A DNA stretch of 64,000 nt from Zoogloea sp. LCSB751 (GCF_002028455.1 NZ_MWUM01000007.1:186001-250000); one strand, 5' to 3'; shown: positions 44,005-54,207, counted from the stretch's first letter. Program-made: numbers and translations. Notes: generated by a model from the letters alone, not told the origin.

Positions 44005-44502
44005 ATGTTATTAAAGGCTATCACGCGTCTTGTCGCGCCCGTCCTGATCCTGGCCTTCCTGCATGGCTGCAGTCAGCCGGCGGCAGCGCCCGACGTGAGC
44101 TTCACGACCCTCGACGGCCAGACCCGCCAGCTGTCGTCCCTGAAGGGCAAGGTGGTGCTGGTCAATTTCTGGGCCACCACCTGCACCACCTGCGTGGCTG
44201 AAATGCCCAAGCTCATCGAAACGTATAACAAGTTCGCACCGAAGGGGTTCGAGACCGTGGCCATCGCGATGGACTATGACCCGCCCGAATACGTGCGCAA
44301 CTACGCGCAGAAGAACGGCCTGCCCTTCACCGTGGCCCTCGACAGCGGCGGCAAGGCCGCCAAGGGCTTCGAGGAGGTGCGCCTGACACCGACCACCTTC
44401 CTGCTCGACAAGCAGGGCCGGGTCGTCCAGAAGTACCTCGGCGAGCCGGACTTTGCCAAGCTCCACGCCCTCCTCGACAAACTCCTGGCCGAACCGGCGT
44501 GA
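44005..44502 (+). CDS. TlpA-like thiol-disulfide lipoprotein
   Basis: ATG 44005 gives 165 residues with a lipoprotein signal (LILAFLHGC, lipid Cys near 22) and a thioredoxin fold. The WATTCTTCVAEMP segment near 55-67 carries the CxxC (Cys-Thr-Thr-Cys) active site, and LTPTTFLLDKQGRV near 131-144 contains the cis-Pro loop. TlpA/ResA-type proteins reduce disulfides in the periplasm, for instance in cytochrome maturation or metalloprotein assembly. It is coupled by a GTGA overlap to the membrane-fusion protein gene of an ABC exporter, an unusual partner. Confidence 0.92.
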   Translation: MLLKAITRLVAPVLILAFLHGCSQPAAAPDVSFTTLDGQTRQLSSLKGKVVLVNFWATTCTTCVAEMPKLIETYNKFAPKGFETVAIAMDYDPPEYVRNYAQKNGLPFTVALDSGGKAAKGFEEVRLTPTTFLLDKQGRVVQKYLGEPDFAKLHALLDKLLAEPA

Positions 44503-45737
44503 CGCGCCGCGGGTTGATCCTGGCGCTGGCCGCGGCCGGCGCGGTTGCGGCTGTGCTGCTGTGGCCGAAGGGGCGCGAGGTGGACGTGGCGGCGGTGCGT
44601 AAGGCGCCGTTGACCCAGTCGGTGGTGGCGACCGGCCGAATCGTCACGCCGGCGCGGATTTCCATCGGCAGCCCACTGGCTGCCACGGTACTGGAAGTGA
44701 CCGTGCGCGAGGGTGACAAGGTCAAGGCCGGCCAGGTGCTGGCCCGCCTGCGTGCCGACGACGCCGAGGCGTTGATCGGCCAGGCTGTGGCGGCAGTGGC
44801 CGAGGCTGAAGCACGCCTGACCCAGATCGAAGCCCTCGGCCGCCCGGTGGCTGCCCAGCAACTGGCCCAGGCCGAAGCCAACCTGACGGTGGCCCGTGCC
44901 GAGGCGGAGCGTGCGCGCCAGCTGGTGGGGCGTGGTTTCTACGCCCAATCGAAGGCCGACGACGCGCTGCGCAACGCCGCCAATGCGGAATCCGCGGTGG
45001 CTGCGGCGCGAGCCCAGCTGGCCGCCCAGCAGTCCGGCGGCACCGAGAAGGTGGCCGCCGAGGCGCGCGTCGCCCAGGCCCGCGCCCAACTCGCCAACGC
45101 CCGCGCGCGGGCTGCGCTGCTGACCCTCACCGCGCCGTCGACGGGCGTGGTGCTCAGCCGCAAGGCCGAGCCCGGCGACGTGGCCGCGGCCGGCAAGGTG
45201 TTGCTGGAACTGGCCGACAGCGGCGAAACCCGCGTCTACGCGACGGTGGACGAGAAGAACCTGCGTCTGCTGCAACCCGGCCAGCAGGCCCGTGGCGTTG
45301 CCGATGCCTATCCGGCGCGGCCCTTCGACGCGGCCTTGTATTACCTGGCACCGGCGGTGGACCCCCAGCGCGGCACCGTCGAGATCCGCTTCCGCGTGCC
45401 GGCGCCACCGGATTTCCTGCGCCCCGACATGACCGTGTCGGTGGAAACCGTTACCGGCCGCCGGGACGCGACCCTGGTGCTGCCGACCGAGGCGGTGCGC
45501 GACCTCGACAGCGGCAAGCCGTGGGTGCTGCTGGCCAAGGACGGCGTGGCGGTGCGTGCCGACGTGCAACTTGGCCTCAGCGGCATCGGCCAGGTGGAAA
45601 TCCTCAAGGGTCTTGCCGAAGGCGACCTGGCCGTGCTGCCGGCCTCCGGCGCGCTGGAAGGCGACCAACTGCGCATCCGCGAGGCAAAGAAGCCCAAGAT
45701 CGGCGGCGTGCAGGTTCCGCAGGGCATGATGCGTTGA
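44499..45737 (+). CDS. ABC exporter membrane-fusion subunit (MacA/HlyD type)
   Basis: The start is GTG 44499, overlapping the previous stop. Of 412 residues, 5-25 form the membrane anchor (GLILALAAAGAVAAVLLWP). A lipoyl half-domain follows (ATVLEVTVREGDKVKAGQVLARLRADD near 60-86), then a long coiled-coil hairpin (VAAVAEAEARLTQIEAL to LANARARAALL), then barrel and beta-domain strands. It bridges the inner-membrane ABC permease to an outer-membrane channel. No TolC-like gene is adjacent, so a shared channel is presumed. Confidence 0.92.
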   Translation: MTRRGLILALAAAGAVAAVLLWPKGREVDVAAVRKAPLTQSVVATGRIVTPARISIGSPLAATVLEVTVREGDKVKAGQVLARLRADDAEALIGQAVAAVAEAEARLTQIEALGRPVAAQQLAQAEANLTVARAEAERARQLVGRGFYAQSKADDALRNAANAESAVAAARAQLAAQQSGGTEKVAAEARVAQARAQLANARARAALLTLTAPSTGVVLSRKAEPGDVAAAGKVLLELADSGETRVYATVDEKNLRLLQPGQQARGVADAYPARPFDAALYYLAPAVDPQRGTVEIRFRVPAPPDFLRPDMTVSVETVTGRRDATLVLPTEAVRDLDSGKPWVLLAKDGVAVRADVQLGLSGIGQVEILKGLAEGDLAVLPASGALEGDQLRIREAKKPKIGGVQVPQGMMR

Positions 45738-46950
45738 AGCTGCGCGTGCCTTTTGCGCCACTGGTCGCGCTGCGCTTCCTGCGTGAGGGGCGCATGCAGA
45801 CCCTGCTGATCCTCGCCGGCACCACCGGCGGGGTGGCGGTGATCGTCTTCCTGACCCAGCTGATCACCCAGCTGCAGGCGCAGATCGTGGACCGGGTGCT
45901 CGGCACCCAGCCGCATGTGGTGATCCGTCCGCTGGAAGAGGCCAACCGCCGCGCCTTCGACGATCCGGCTTCGGCGGTGGTCATCGAGCCCCGTGCGCAG
46001 CGCCTGCGCTCCGTCGACCAGTGGGAGAACGTCGCCCGCCTGGCCGCCGCCATGCCCGGCGTCACCGCGGTGTCACCGACGGTGACCGGGCCGGCCTTCG
46101 CCGTGCGTGGCCAGGCCAACAAGTCCGTCGCGCTGATGGGTATCGATGCCGAGCGCTACCGGCGCATCGTGCGCATGGAGGAATACATGGTCGCCGGCCG
46201 CTTCGCGGTGGACGGCACCCGCGCGGTGATCGGCTCCGAGCTGGCCAAGGATCTGGGCATCCGCCTGGAGGACAAGCTGCGCGTGGCGCTGCCCAACGGG
46301 CGCGACGAGCTGCTGCAGGTGGGCGGCATCTTCGACATCGGTAACAAGGACCTCAACCGCCGTTGGGTCTTCGTGACGCTGCCGCTGGGCCAGAGCCTGC
46401 TTGATCTGCCGGGCGGGGTGTCCAACCTGGACCTGACGGTGGCCGACATCTTCGACGCCCAGGCCATCGCCACCCGCCTGCAGGGCGCCACCGGCCTCAC
46501 CGTGGATAGCTGGATGCAGACCAATGCGCAGCTGCTCGCCGCGCTGCGCAACCAGACCGTCTCCAACAACCTGATCCGCAGCTTCGTGATTGTCATCGTG
46601 GCCCTCGGCATCGCCAGCGTGCTGGTGGTGAGCGTGGTCCAGAAGCAGAAGGAAATCGGCATCCTGCGCGCGATGGGCGCCAGCCGCGCGATGATCCTGC
46701 AGGTCTTCCTGATCCAGGGGGCGCTGGTCGGGGCGGTTGGCTCGATCCTCGGCAGCCTGCTGGCCTTCGGGCTGCTCAACATGTTCTCGGCGATCTATCG
46801 CAACGCCGACGGCAGTCCGTTGTTCGCCGCCGAGCTGGAGCCGCGCTTCATTGTGCTGGCGGCGCTGGTGGCGACCGGTGTCGGCCTCGCCTCGGCGCTG
46901 ATCCCGGCGCGTCGCGCGGCGAAGATGGACCCGGTGCAGGCGATCCGGTC

Positions 46951-46954
<4 letters not shown>
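45734..46954 (+). CDS. FtsX/MacB-like ABC permease
   Basis: The start is taken as TTG 45734 in a TTGA overlap with the previous stop, with AGGG nine bases upstream. GTG 45746 is an alternative. The 406 residues have one N-terminal helix ([21 protein letters not shown]), a periplasmic domain (about 45-270) and three C-terminal helices with the FtsX motif [17 protein letters not shown] near 311-327. It ends in [15 protein letters not shown], typical of the LolC/MacB permease end. It exports a substrate from the outer leaflet using the ATPase next door. Confidence 0.92.
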
Positions 46955-47640
<686 letters not shown>

Positions 47641-47712
47641 GCATCCTTCCGCCCGCGCTCTTTGGCGTTTCAACGTGCCGTGAGAGATTGCGCTGCAGCG
47701 TGATCTGCCGAG

Positions 47713-47741
47713 TTGCCAATTGCCCAGGCCTTCAGTATGGT
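47713..47741 (+). promoter_or_regulatory. Putative sigma-70 promoter before GAF-GGDEF gene
   Basis: TTGCCA (47713) is 17 bases from TATGGT (47736), so five of six and four of six positions match the vegetative consensus. It lies 48 bases upstream of the diguanylate cyclase start, in an AT-rich stretch following the ABC exporter operon. Confidence 0.4.
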
Positions 47742-47789
47742 TTTGCAGCGAATTTGATAATTTTGAAATAAGAACAAGGACCCGCTGGC

Positions 47790-48797
47790 ATGCCGTCCCA
47801 GGAGCAGTTGCTGAAAGTCATCGAGATCCAGACCGAGATCGTCAAGGCCGGACTGGACCTGGGCGAAGTGATGGCGCTGGTGGTCGAGCGTACGCTGGAC
47901 CTGATCGATGCCGACGGCGCAGTGATCGAGCTGGCCCAGGATGACGATATGGTCTATGCCGCGGCGTCCGGCATCGCCGGCCCCCACCTGGGCTTGCGCC
48001 TGCGCCAGGCCAACAGCCTGTCGGGAATGTGCGTGGAAAGCGGCTCCATCCTGCGCAGCGACGATACCGAGCACGATGTGCGGGTGGACCAGGCGGCCTG
48101 CCGGCAGATTGGCCTCCGCTCGATGATCGTCATGCCGCTCAAGTTCGACAACAAGGTGGTTGGTGTTCTGAAGGCCATGTCCGAGCAGCCGCGGGCTTTC
48201 CGCATGCAGGACGAAGCCCTGCTCGGCCTGCTGTCCGGGGTGGTGGCGGCAGCGATGCATTTCGCCACCCAGCTCGACAGCAACAAGCTGTTCCAGAAGG
48301 CCACGCACGACGGTCTGACCAACCTGGCCAACCGTTCCCTGTTCATGGACCGCCTGCGCAAAGTGGCGGCCCGTAAGGGGCGCGAGCGGCGGCCCGCCTG
48401 CGTGTTGATGATCGATATGGATGGCCTCAAGCAGCTCAACGACACCTTCGGTCATCGGGTCGGCGATGCGGCGCTCCGCGAGGTGGCCAAGCGGCTCAAG
48501 ACCGCGTCCCGTGAATCGGATACGGTGGCACGCTTGGGGGGCGACGAGTTCGCTGTGCTGCTGGCCCCGGTCGAGCCGTCGGCCGGCGTCGATACGGTCG
48601 TTCAGCGCCTGTATGCCAATGTCGCTGGCCCCTTCCGGTACGAGGACCAGGCTTACGATCTGAGCGTGAGCATCGGCGCCGCCTGCCTGCCGGACGATAG
48701 CGACGATATCGAACAACTGCTCGATGTCGCCGACCGCCGCATGTATTCCGCCAAGCAGGCGCACCGCCGCCGGAAAACCGATAGCGCCAGCCTTTGA
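47790..48797 (+). CDS. GAF-domain diguanylate cyclase
   Basis: Of 335 residues, 10-165 are a GAF sensor domain (LDLIDADGAVIELAQDDDMV, then SLSGMCVESGSILRSDDTE, MIVMPLKFDNKVVGVLK). Residues 170-330 are a GGDEF domain with the intact active site Gly250-Gly-Asp-Glu-Phe254. The inhibitory RxxD site (RESD) lies five residues before it. It should make cyclic di-GMP under feedback inhibition. There is no membrane segment, so it is cytoplasmic. The ligand of the GAF pocket is unknown. A second diguanylate cyclase gene follows within 54 bases. Confidence 0.94.
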   Translation: MPSQEQLLKVIEIQTEIVKAGLDLGEVMALVVERTLDLIDADGAVIELAQDDDMVYAAASGIAGPHLGLRLRQANSLSGMCVESGSILRSDDTEHDVRVDQAACRQIGLRSMIVMPLKFDNKVVGVLKAMSEQPRAFRMQDEALLGLLSGVVAAAMHFATQLDSNKLFQKATHDGLTNLANRSLFMDRLRKVAARKGRERRPACVLMIDMDGLKQLNDTFGHRVGDAALREVAKRLKTASRESDTVARLGGDEFAVLLAPVEPSAGVDTVVQRLYANVAGPFRYEDQAYDLSVSIGAACLPDDSDDIEQLLDVADRRMYSAKQAHRRRKTDSASL

Positions 48798-48850
48798 AAG
48801 GATCGGCGTATGGGTGGGCGCATCCGCCACCCGCAACGGGCTTCGACGCC

Positions 48851-50767
48851 ATGATCAGTTTTCGGAAGCTCTTCATATGTCTCTTCTTTCCCCTCGCGGC
48901 GCTGCTGGCCGGGGGCGCGATGGTCTATGGCCATCTGGAGGTGGAGCGCGAACTGGCGTACCGGCGCGAACTGGAGCTGGCCCAGGTCAGGCTTGGCGTC
49001 GGCGCGGCGACCTGGAATATCGAACCGGTGGCCGGGGACCTGTTGTTCCTGTCCCGGTTGCGCAGCCTGCGCGAGGTGGCGCACGAACCGAGCGCAGCCC
49101 GGCTGGCCTCGCTGGCGGCCGATTTCTCAGCCTTCTCGGGGGCCAAGCAGGTTTATGATCAGATCCGCTGGCTCGACGAAAGCGGCATGGAGCGGGTGCG
49201 TGTGGACCTGCGCCAAGGGCTGCCGGTGACGGTGCCGGCAGCCGAGCTTCAGAACAAGGCGCAACGCTATTATTTTCGCGAGGCGCTGCGTCTCGGTGTC
49301 GGCGAGGTGTTTATCTCGCCCCTCGACCTCAACATCGAGCATGAGCGTATCGAGATCCCCTATAAGCCGATGCTCCGCGTGGCCACCCGGGTGGTCGATG
49401 GGGATGGCCGCAGGCGCGGCGTGCTGGTCCTCAACTACTACGGGAACGGCATCCTGCAGGCTTTCGCAAAGGCCACCGGCGGGCGTGGCATGCTCGTCGA
49501 CATGCAGGGCTACTGGCTGAAAAGCCCTCGAGCGGCCGACGAATGGGGCTTCATGTTCAAGCGTGCCGAGGCGAGCATGGGTGTCCGGGCGCCTGCGGCA
49601 TGGAAAGCCATCGTTGCGGCGGAGCGCGGGCAGACAGAGCTTCAGGACGGGGTGTGGACCTGGGAGACCATGCGCCCGCTGGGTTCCGCCGAGTCGCGCC
49701 GCGCGGGAATGCCGCCGGCCGGCGATTATTTCTGGAAAGTCGTCTCCCACTGGCCCGGCGAGCAACGGGATGCCATCGCACAGCGCATCCGACTGAGGGT
49801 CGCCGGCGCCGCCGGACTGATGTTGGTGCTGGCCGGGCTGGGCAGCTGGAAACTGGCGCGTGCCTGGACCTTGCTGGCGGAATCGGAAACCAAGTACCAG
49901 ACCATCTCGAAATTCGCCTACGACTGGGAAACCTGGATTTCGCCGAACCGTCAGCCGCTGTTCAGTTCGCCGTCCTGCGAACGGGTGACCGGTCGTCCGG
50001 CGGCGGATTTCATGGCCGACCCCGACTTTCTGCGCAATATCGCCCATCCCGACGATCGGGCGATCGTCGATGAGCACCTGCTGCACCACATCGACAGGCA
50101 CGAGACCTGCGAATTCTGCTTCCGTATCCTGCTGCCCGATGGACAAGTGCGCTGGATCGAGCACATCTGTCTGCCGGTGTTTTCCGAATCCGGTGAGTTC
50201 CTTGGCCGCCGGGCTTCCAACCGAGACATCACCGACCACAAGAATGACGAGGCGCGGATCCAGCAATTGGCTTTCTTCGACGTGCTCACCGGCCTGCCCA
50301 ACCGGCGCATGCTGTCCGACCGTCTCGATCACGGCCTGGCCCAGGCGCGGCGCTTCGGACGCTCGTTGGCGGTGATGTTCCTCGATCTCGACCACTTCAA
50401 GCAGATCAACGATACCCTCGGCCACGACGCCGGCGACGAACTGCTGAAGCACGTCGCAAACCGGTTGCAGGCTTGTGTGCGCAGCGGTGACACCATCGCC
50501 CGCCAGGGGGGCGACGAGTTCATCGTGGTGCTCACCGAAGTCACCCATGCGGAAGACGCCGCACGGGTGGCCGACAAGATCATCCAGGCCATCGGCGAGC
50601 CGATCCGGATCGCCGATACGCCCCTGCACGTCTCCACCAGCATCGGCATCGCCGTCTACCCCATCAACGGCAGCGACGACGCCCAGGAACTCCTCAAGAA
50701 GGCCGACCGGGCCATGTACGCCGCGAAGGCCGCGGGGCGCAACACCTACCGGTTTTTTGCGGACTGA
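48851..50767 (+). CDS. Membrane sensor-PAS-GGDEF diguanylate cyclase
   Basis: ATG 48851 places a membrane helix at the N-terminus (LFICLFFPLAALLAGGAMVY). A TTG further upstream would add 19 implausible residues. The 638-residue protein has helix 1 near 7-26, a Cache-like periplasmic sensor to about 315, helix 2 near 317-335, a PAS domain near 350-460 and a GGDEF domain near 473-638. The site QGGDEF is near 552-557, with RSGD as inhibitory site five residues earlier. It would convert an external signal into cyclic di-GMP. It shares a transcript with the GAF-GGDEF gene, so two sensors feed the same output. Confidence 0.93.
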   Translation: MISFRKLFICLFFPLAALLAGGAMVYGHLEVERELAYRRELELAQVRLGVGAATWNIEPVAGDLLFLSRLRSLREVAHEPSAARLASLAADFSAFSGAKQVYDQIRWLDESGMERVRVDLRQGLPVTVPAAELQNKAQRYYFREALRLGVGEVFISPLDLNIEHERIEIPYKPMLRVATRVVDGDGRRRGVLVLNYYGNGILQAFAKATGGRGMLVDMQGYWLKSPRAADEWGFMFKRAEASMGVRAPAAWKAIVAAERGQTELQDGVWTWETMRPLGSAESRRAGMPPAGDYFWKVVSHWPGEQRDAIAQRIRLRVAGAAGLMLVLAGLGSWKLARAWTLLAESETKYQTISKFAYDWETWISPNRQPLFSSPSCERVTGRPAADFMADPDFLRNIAHPDDRAIVDEHLLHHIDRHETCEFCFRILLPDGQVRWIEHICLPVFSESGEFLGRRASNRDITDHKNDEARIQQLAFFDVLTGLPNRRMLSDRLDHGLAQARRFGRSLAVMFLDLDHFKQINDTLGHDAGDELLKHVANRLQACVRSGDTIARQGGDEFIVVLTEVTHAEDAARVADKIIQAIGEPIRIADTPLHVSTSIGIAVYPINGSDDAQELLKKADRAMYAAKAAGRNTYRFFAD

Positions 50768-50825
50768 GATCTCGGGTATTGTGCAGGCCCGCGTCGACAG
50801 CGTATCCGACCCTCTGAATCCACCC

Positions 50826-51671
50826 ATGATCTCTCCATTCCAGGCTCTGGCTTGCCCCCTCGACGGAGGGCCCTTGCTCCCCGGCAGCACCGCCTGGCGA
50901 TGTGCGGCCGGCCACAGTTTCGACCTGGCCAGCCAGGGTTACATCAACCTGTTGCCAGTGCAGCAGAAGCGTTCCCGCGATCCCGGTGACAGCAAGGAGA
51001 TGGTCACGGCGCGTCGGCGTTACCTCGAAAGCGGCGTGTATCGCCCGATTGCCGACGCGGTGAACCGCGCAGTGCTGGCTGACCTGCCTGCCGGCCGGCC
51101 GACGGCCTGCCTCGACGCGGGCTGTGGTGAAGGCTACTACCTGCGCGAGCTGGCGGCTGCGGCCGATGCGGGCGGGGCGAACCTGGCCGTGCTGGGTCTC
51201 GACATCTCCAAGTGGGCGGTGCAGGCCGCCGCCAAGCGCGACAAGCGGGTCGCCTGGGTGGTCGGTAGTAATGCCAACCTGCCGGTGCTAGCGGGCACCG
51301 TGGACCGCTTGCTGTGCCTGTTCGGCTTCCCGGTGTATGGTGAGTTCGCCCGTGTGCTGCGCGCGGGTGGCGAACTGCTGCAGGTGGACGCGGGGCCGGA
51401 TCACCTGCGCGAGCTGCGCGAGATCATCTATCCGACGCTGAAGGCGCCACGCCCGCCGGAGACGCAGGCGCCGGACGGTTTCCGGTTGCACGCCGTGGAA
51501 AGCGTGCGCGCCGCTATCCGCCTCGACAGCGCTGCGCAGATCGCCGACCTGCTGACGATGACGCCGCACCTGTACCGCGCCACGGCGGAGGGGCGGGCCC
51601 GCGCGGCGGCGCTGGAATCCCTCGATCTGACGGTGGATGTCAGCCTGACGCGCTTCGTACGTAACGCCTGA
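50826..51671 (+). CDS. rlmA: 23S rRNA guanine-745 N1-methyltransferase
   Basis: The 281-residue protein begins with the RlmA zinc-ribbon region (FQALACPLDGGPLL, then WRCAAGHSFD). NLLPVQQKRSRDPGDSKEMV near 42-61 is the strongest family mark. The S-adenosylmethionine motif is ACLDAGCGEGYYLREL near 96-111. One zinc-site Cys of the CPxC pair (found in E. coli RrmA) is Asp here, so the site may be altered. The enzyme methylates G745 in helix 35 of 23S rRNA. It is followed after ten bases by an AraC-type gene with a GTG start. Confidence 0.9.
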   Translation: MISPFQALACPLDGGPLLPGSTAWRCAAGHSFDLASQGYINLLPVQQKRSRDPGDSKEMVTARRRYLESGVYRPIADAVNRAVLADLPAGRPTACLDAGCGEGYYLRELAAAADAGGANLAVLGLDISKWAVQAAAKRDKRVAWVVGSNANLPVLAGTVDRLLCLFGFPVYGEFARVLRAGGELLQVDAGPDHLRELREIIYPTLKAPRPPETQAPDGFRLHAVESVRAAIRLDSAAQIADLLTMTPHLYRATAEGRARAAALESLDLTVDVSLTRFVRNA

Positions 51672-51681
51672 GGTCGATTCG

Positions 51682-52494
51682 GTGCGGACTTTCCAGTTGA
51701 GTCCGCCGCCTGTCCTGCGTCCATTTGTCGACCGCTTGTGGGGTTGGGAAGGGGAGGCCGGCGAAGTGGTGGTTCTACCGACCGTGCTGCCGGGCACCGG
51801 GGCAGAGCTGTATTTCCACTACGGCGAGCCCTTTGCCTGGAACGATGGTGCAGGTGGCTTCCGGCTGGCAGAGGCTGGTCACCTGTTCTGCCAGCGTCGC
51901 CGGTCGCTGCAGCTTAGATCGTTGTCCGGGCTGGGCTTTATCGCGGTGCGTTTCCGGATTGGCATGATCCATCGTTTCACCGGCGTGCCGGGCCGGGAGC
52001 TGCACGACGGCAGCCATTCCGTTGCCGATCTGTGGGGCGCCGAGGGGCGGGCTCTGCTTGGGCGCCTGTCCTACGCAACGAGGCGCGACGAACGGGTGGC
52101 CTTGATCCAGCGTTTCCTGATCGAGAACCTGCGTCGGGATGCGTGCGATGCCGTGGTGGAAGCCGGGATGGCGCTCTTGTACCGCCATGCGGGCGAACTG
52201 TCGGTCGATGCACTCGCCGCCCGGCTGCATTTAGGCCGTCGTCAGCTGGAGCGCCGCTTTCTGGCTGTGACGGGCCAGACGCCGGGGGAGGTGAAGGGCC
52301 TGTGCCGCTTCCAGCACGTTGTCCGCGATCTGGTGCTGGATACGGCGGCGCGTCCAGCTGGGGCTGCTATGGAACGGGGCTATTACGATCAGGCGCATTT
52401 CAACCGGGACTTTCGTGCGCGGGTCGGCTGTGTGCCCGGTGAATACCTGCAGCGGGCGCGCGCCGGGACGCATTTCTACAATACGCAGATCTGA
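51682..52494 (+). CDS. AraC-family transcriptional regulator
   Basis: The start is GTG 51682, ten bases after the rlmA stop, giving 270 residues. The N-terminal domain (DUF6597-type, LSPPPVLRPFVDRLWGWEG) is followed by the C-terminal AraC double helix-turn-helix from about 170 (LSVDALAARLHLGRRQLERR, then GYYDQAHFNRDFRARVGCVP). The second recognition helix and its G-Y-x-D-Q-x-H-F motif are typical. It probably controls the small monooxygenase-fold gene 48 bases downstream. Confidence 0.92.
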   Translation: MRTFQLSPPPVLRPFVDRLWGWEGEAGEVVVLPTVLPGTGAELYFHYGEPFAWNDGAGGFRLAEAGHLFCQRRRSLQLRSLSGLGFIAVRFRIGMIHRFTGVPGRELHDGSHSVADLWGAEGRALLGRLSYATRRDERVALIQRFLIENLRRDACDAVVEAGMALLYRHAGELSVDALAARLHLGRRQLERRFLAVTGQTPGEVKGLCRFQHVVRDLVLDTAARPAGAAMERGYYDQAHFNRDFRARVGCVPGEYLQRARAGTHFYNTQI

Positions 52495-52542
52495 CGCATC
52501 GGCATGCTGAGTGCTCCTTTACTACGGACATGGAGCATTCAA

Positions 52543-52845
52543 ATGTATGGACTGATCGTGGAACTGGCGGCCAAACCGGCTTTCGATGGCGATCTGGAGG
52601 CGCTGCTGTGCGACCTCGTGGCAGCGGCGGGGCCGGAAGAAGGCACGCTCTTCTACGCCGCGCACCGGCTGGCCGGGCAGGACAATGCGTTCGTGTTGTA
52701 CGAGTTGTATCGCGATCGTGCCGCGTGGGACGCGCATGTCGGGTCGGAAGTCCTGCAGCAGGCCCTGCGGCGTTTCGAGGACTGGCTGGTCGTGCCTCCG
52801 AAAATTACGTATTGTGAGGCCGTCGCTACTACCCCCGTCGGGTAG
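52543..52845 (+). CDS. Antibiotic biosynthesis monooxygenase (ABM) fold protein
   Basis: ATG 52543 gives 100 residues beginning MYGLIVELAAKPAFDGDLEA. GTLFYAAHRLAGQDNAFVL and LYELYRDRAAWDAHVGSE complete the ferredoxin-like ABM barrel. These small dimeric proteins act as quinol monooxygenases, heme-degrading enzymes or dehydratases. The reaction here is unknown. It lies directly downstream of the AraC gene and upstream of NudC. Confidence 0.85.
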   Translation: MYGLIVELAAKPAFDGDLEALLCDLVAAAGPEEGTLFYAAHRLAGQDNAFVLYELYRDRAAWDAHVGSEVLQQALRRFEDWLVVPPKITYCEAVATTPVG

Positions 52846-52899
52846 ATCCTGTCTTCCGCCGCCGCATGCCGGCGGCCTGTGCCTAGGGTGAGTTTGCTT

Positions 52900-53709
52900 A
52901 TGTCGGGTTTTGTGCCGAGCTTTGGGGTGGCCGAAGGCGCCATCGCGTCGCGGGTCTTTCCGTTCGTCGGAACGTCCTTGTTGCTGGACCCCGATCTTCA
53001 ACTGCCGGACCCGACGCGGCTGGATTCCCTCGGCCCGTGCCTGGAGGCGATCACCATCGGCAGCCTCGACGGCATCCCTTGCGAACTGCGCCTGTGGCCG
53101 GCCCACCTGGGCGTGCCGCCGGAATTCACCACCCGCGATTACCGCCAGCTGTGGGGCCGCTGGCCCGACGGGTTGCACGAAGCCCTGGCCCGTGCCCGCC
53201 AACTGGTGTCGTGGCTGCAGCAGCACCGTTTCTGCGGCGAATGCGGCGGTCCGCTGCACACCAGCGCCAGCGAGCCGGCGCGGGAATGCCGGGCCTGCGG
53301 TGCGAAGGCCTATCCGCGCATCTCGCCGGTGTGCATCGGCCTGATCCTGAAGGGCGACGAGCTGCTGCTGGCCCGCTCGCCGCATTTCCCGCCGGGCATC
53401 TACAGCGCGCTGGCCGGTTTCGTCGAGGCCGGCGAGAACGTCGAGGACTGCCTGCGCCGGGAGATCCGCGAGGAGGCCGGCATCGAGATCGCCAACATCC
53501 GCTGGTTCGGCAGCCAGCCCTGGCCTTTCCCCCATTCGCTGATGCTCGGCTTCTTCGCCGATTATGCCGGCGGCGACGTCGTGGCCCAGGAGAGCGAGAT
53601 CGAGGACATCGGCTGGTATCCGCTGGATGCGCTGCCGATGCTGCCGCACCCGGCCACCATCGCCTTCCAGATGATCGACGCGGTGCGCAAGGGCGAGCAT
53701 CCGCGCTGA
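52900..53709 (+). CDS. nudC: NAD+ diphosphatase (Nudix NudC)
   Basis: ATG 52900, with GGTGAG seven bases upstream, gives 269 residues. A zinc ribbon (CGECGG near 113, CRACG near 132) precedes the Nudix box GFVEAGENVEDCLRREIREE near 174-193. SQPWPFPHSLMLGF near 206-219 is the NudC-specific motif. NudC hydrolyses NADH to NMNH and AMP and removes NAD caps from RNA. A GTG 21 bases upstream is a less likely start. The OsmC gene follows after 67 bases. Confidence 0.95.
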   Translation: MSGFVPSFGVAEGAIASRVFPFVGTSLLLDPDLQLPDPTRLDSLGPCLEAITIGSLDGIPCELRLWPAHLGVPPEFTTRDYRQLWGRWPDGLHEALARARQLVSWLQQHRFCGECGGPLHTSASEPARECRACGAKAYPRISPVCIGLILKGDELLLARSPHFPPGIYSALAGFVEAGENVEDCLRREIREEAGIEIANIRWFGSQPWPFPHSLMLGFFADYAGGDVVAQESEIEDIGWYPLDALPMLPHPATIAFQMIDAVRKGEHPR

Positions 53710-53776
53710 GGAACGTTCGCCTGGCGGCGGAGTCGCAGCAGGACCCGGCAGCTTGCCGTCATTCCTTGGAGGAATC

Positions 53777-54187
53777 ATGTCCGGAACACCCCGCGTCGAA
53801 GCCGTCCTGCAGGACACGCCCTACCTTGTGCAGTTGTCCGATGATCTGGGCCACGTGTGGTCCGCCGACGAGCCCGTCGAAGTGGGCGGCGGTAATGCCG
53901 GCCCGTCGCCGGAGCGCCTGATTCTCGGCAGCCTCGGCACCTGCACGGCGATCACCCTCAAGATGGTGGCGACACGCCGCCAGTGGCCGCTGACCGGCGT
54001 ACGGGTGGAGTTGCGCCTCAACCCGGCGGGCAAGCCGGAGGCCGGCAACGACATCGAGCGCCTGATCCATCTGGGCGGCGAACTCAGCGACGAGCAGCGC
54101 GCCCAGTTGCTGAAGATCGCCAACGCCTGCCCGATGCACAAGCTGCTCACCGGCGAGGTGCGCATCCATACCGAACTGAGCGCCTGA
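53777..54187 (+). CDS. OsmC-family peroxiredoxin-like protein
   Basis: A TTGGAGGAATC site precedes ATG 53777, which gives 136 residues. The two reactive cysteines of the family are present: LGTCTAITLKM near 54-64 and ANACPMHKLL near 115-124. Osmc/Ohr proteins reduce organic hydroperoxides using a Cys pair. It looks closer to the general OsmC branch than to Ohr. The pirin gene follows after 20 bases, probably in the same operon. Confidence 0.92.
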   Translation: MSGTPRVEAVLQDTPYLVQLSDDLGHVWSADEPVEVGGGNAGPSPERLILGSLGTCTAITLKMVATRRQWPLTGVRVELRLNPAGKPEAGNDIERLIHLGGELSDEQRAQLLKIANACPMHKLLTGEVRIHTELSA

Positions 54188-54207
54188 ACGGGCGGAGGGA
54201 CAGGACC

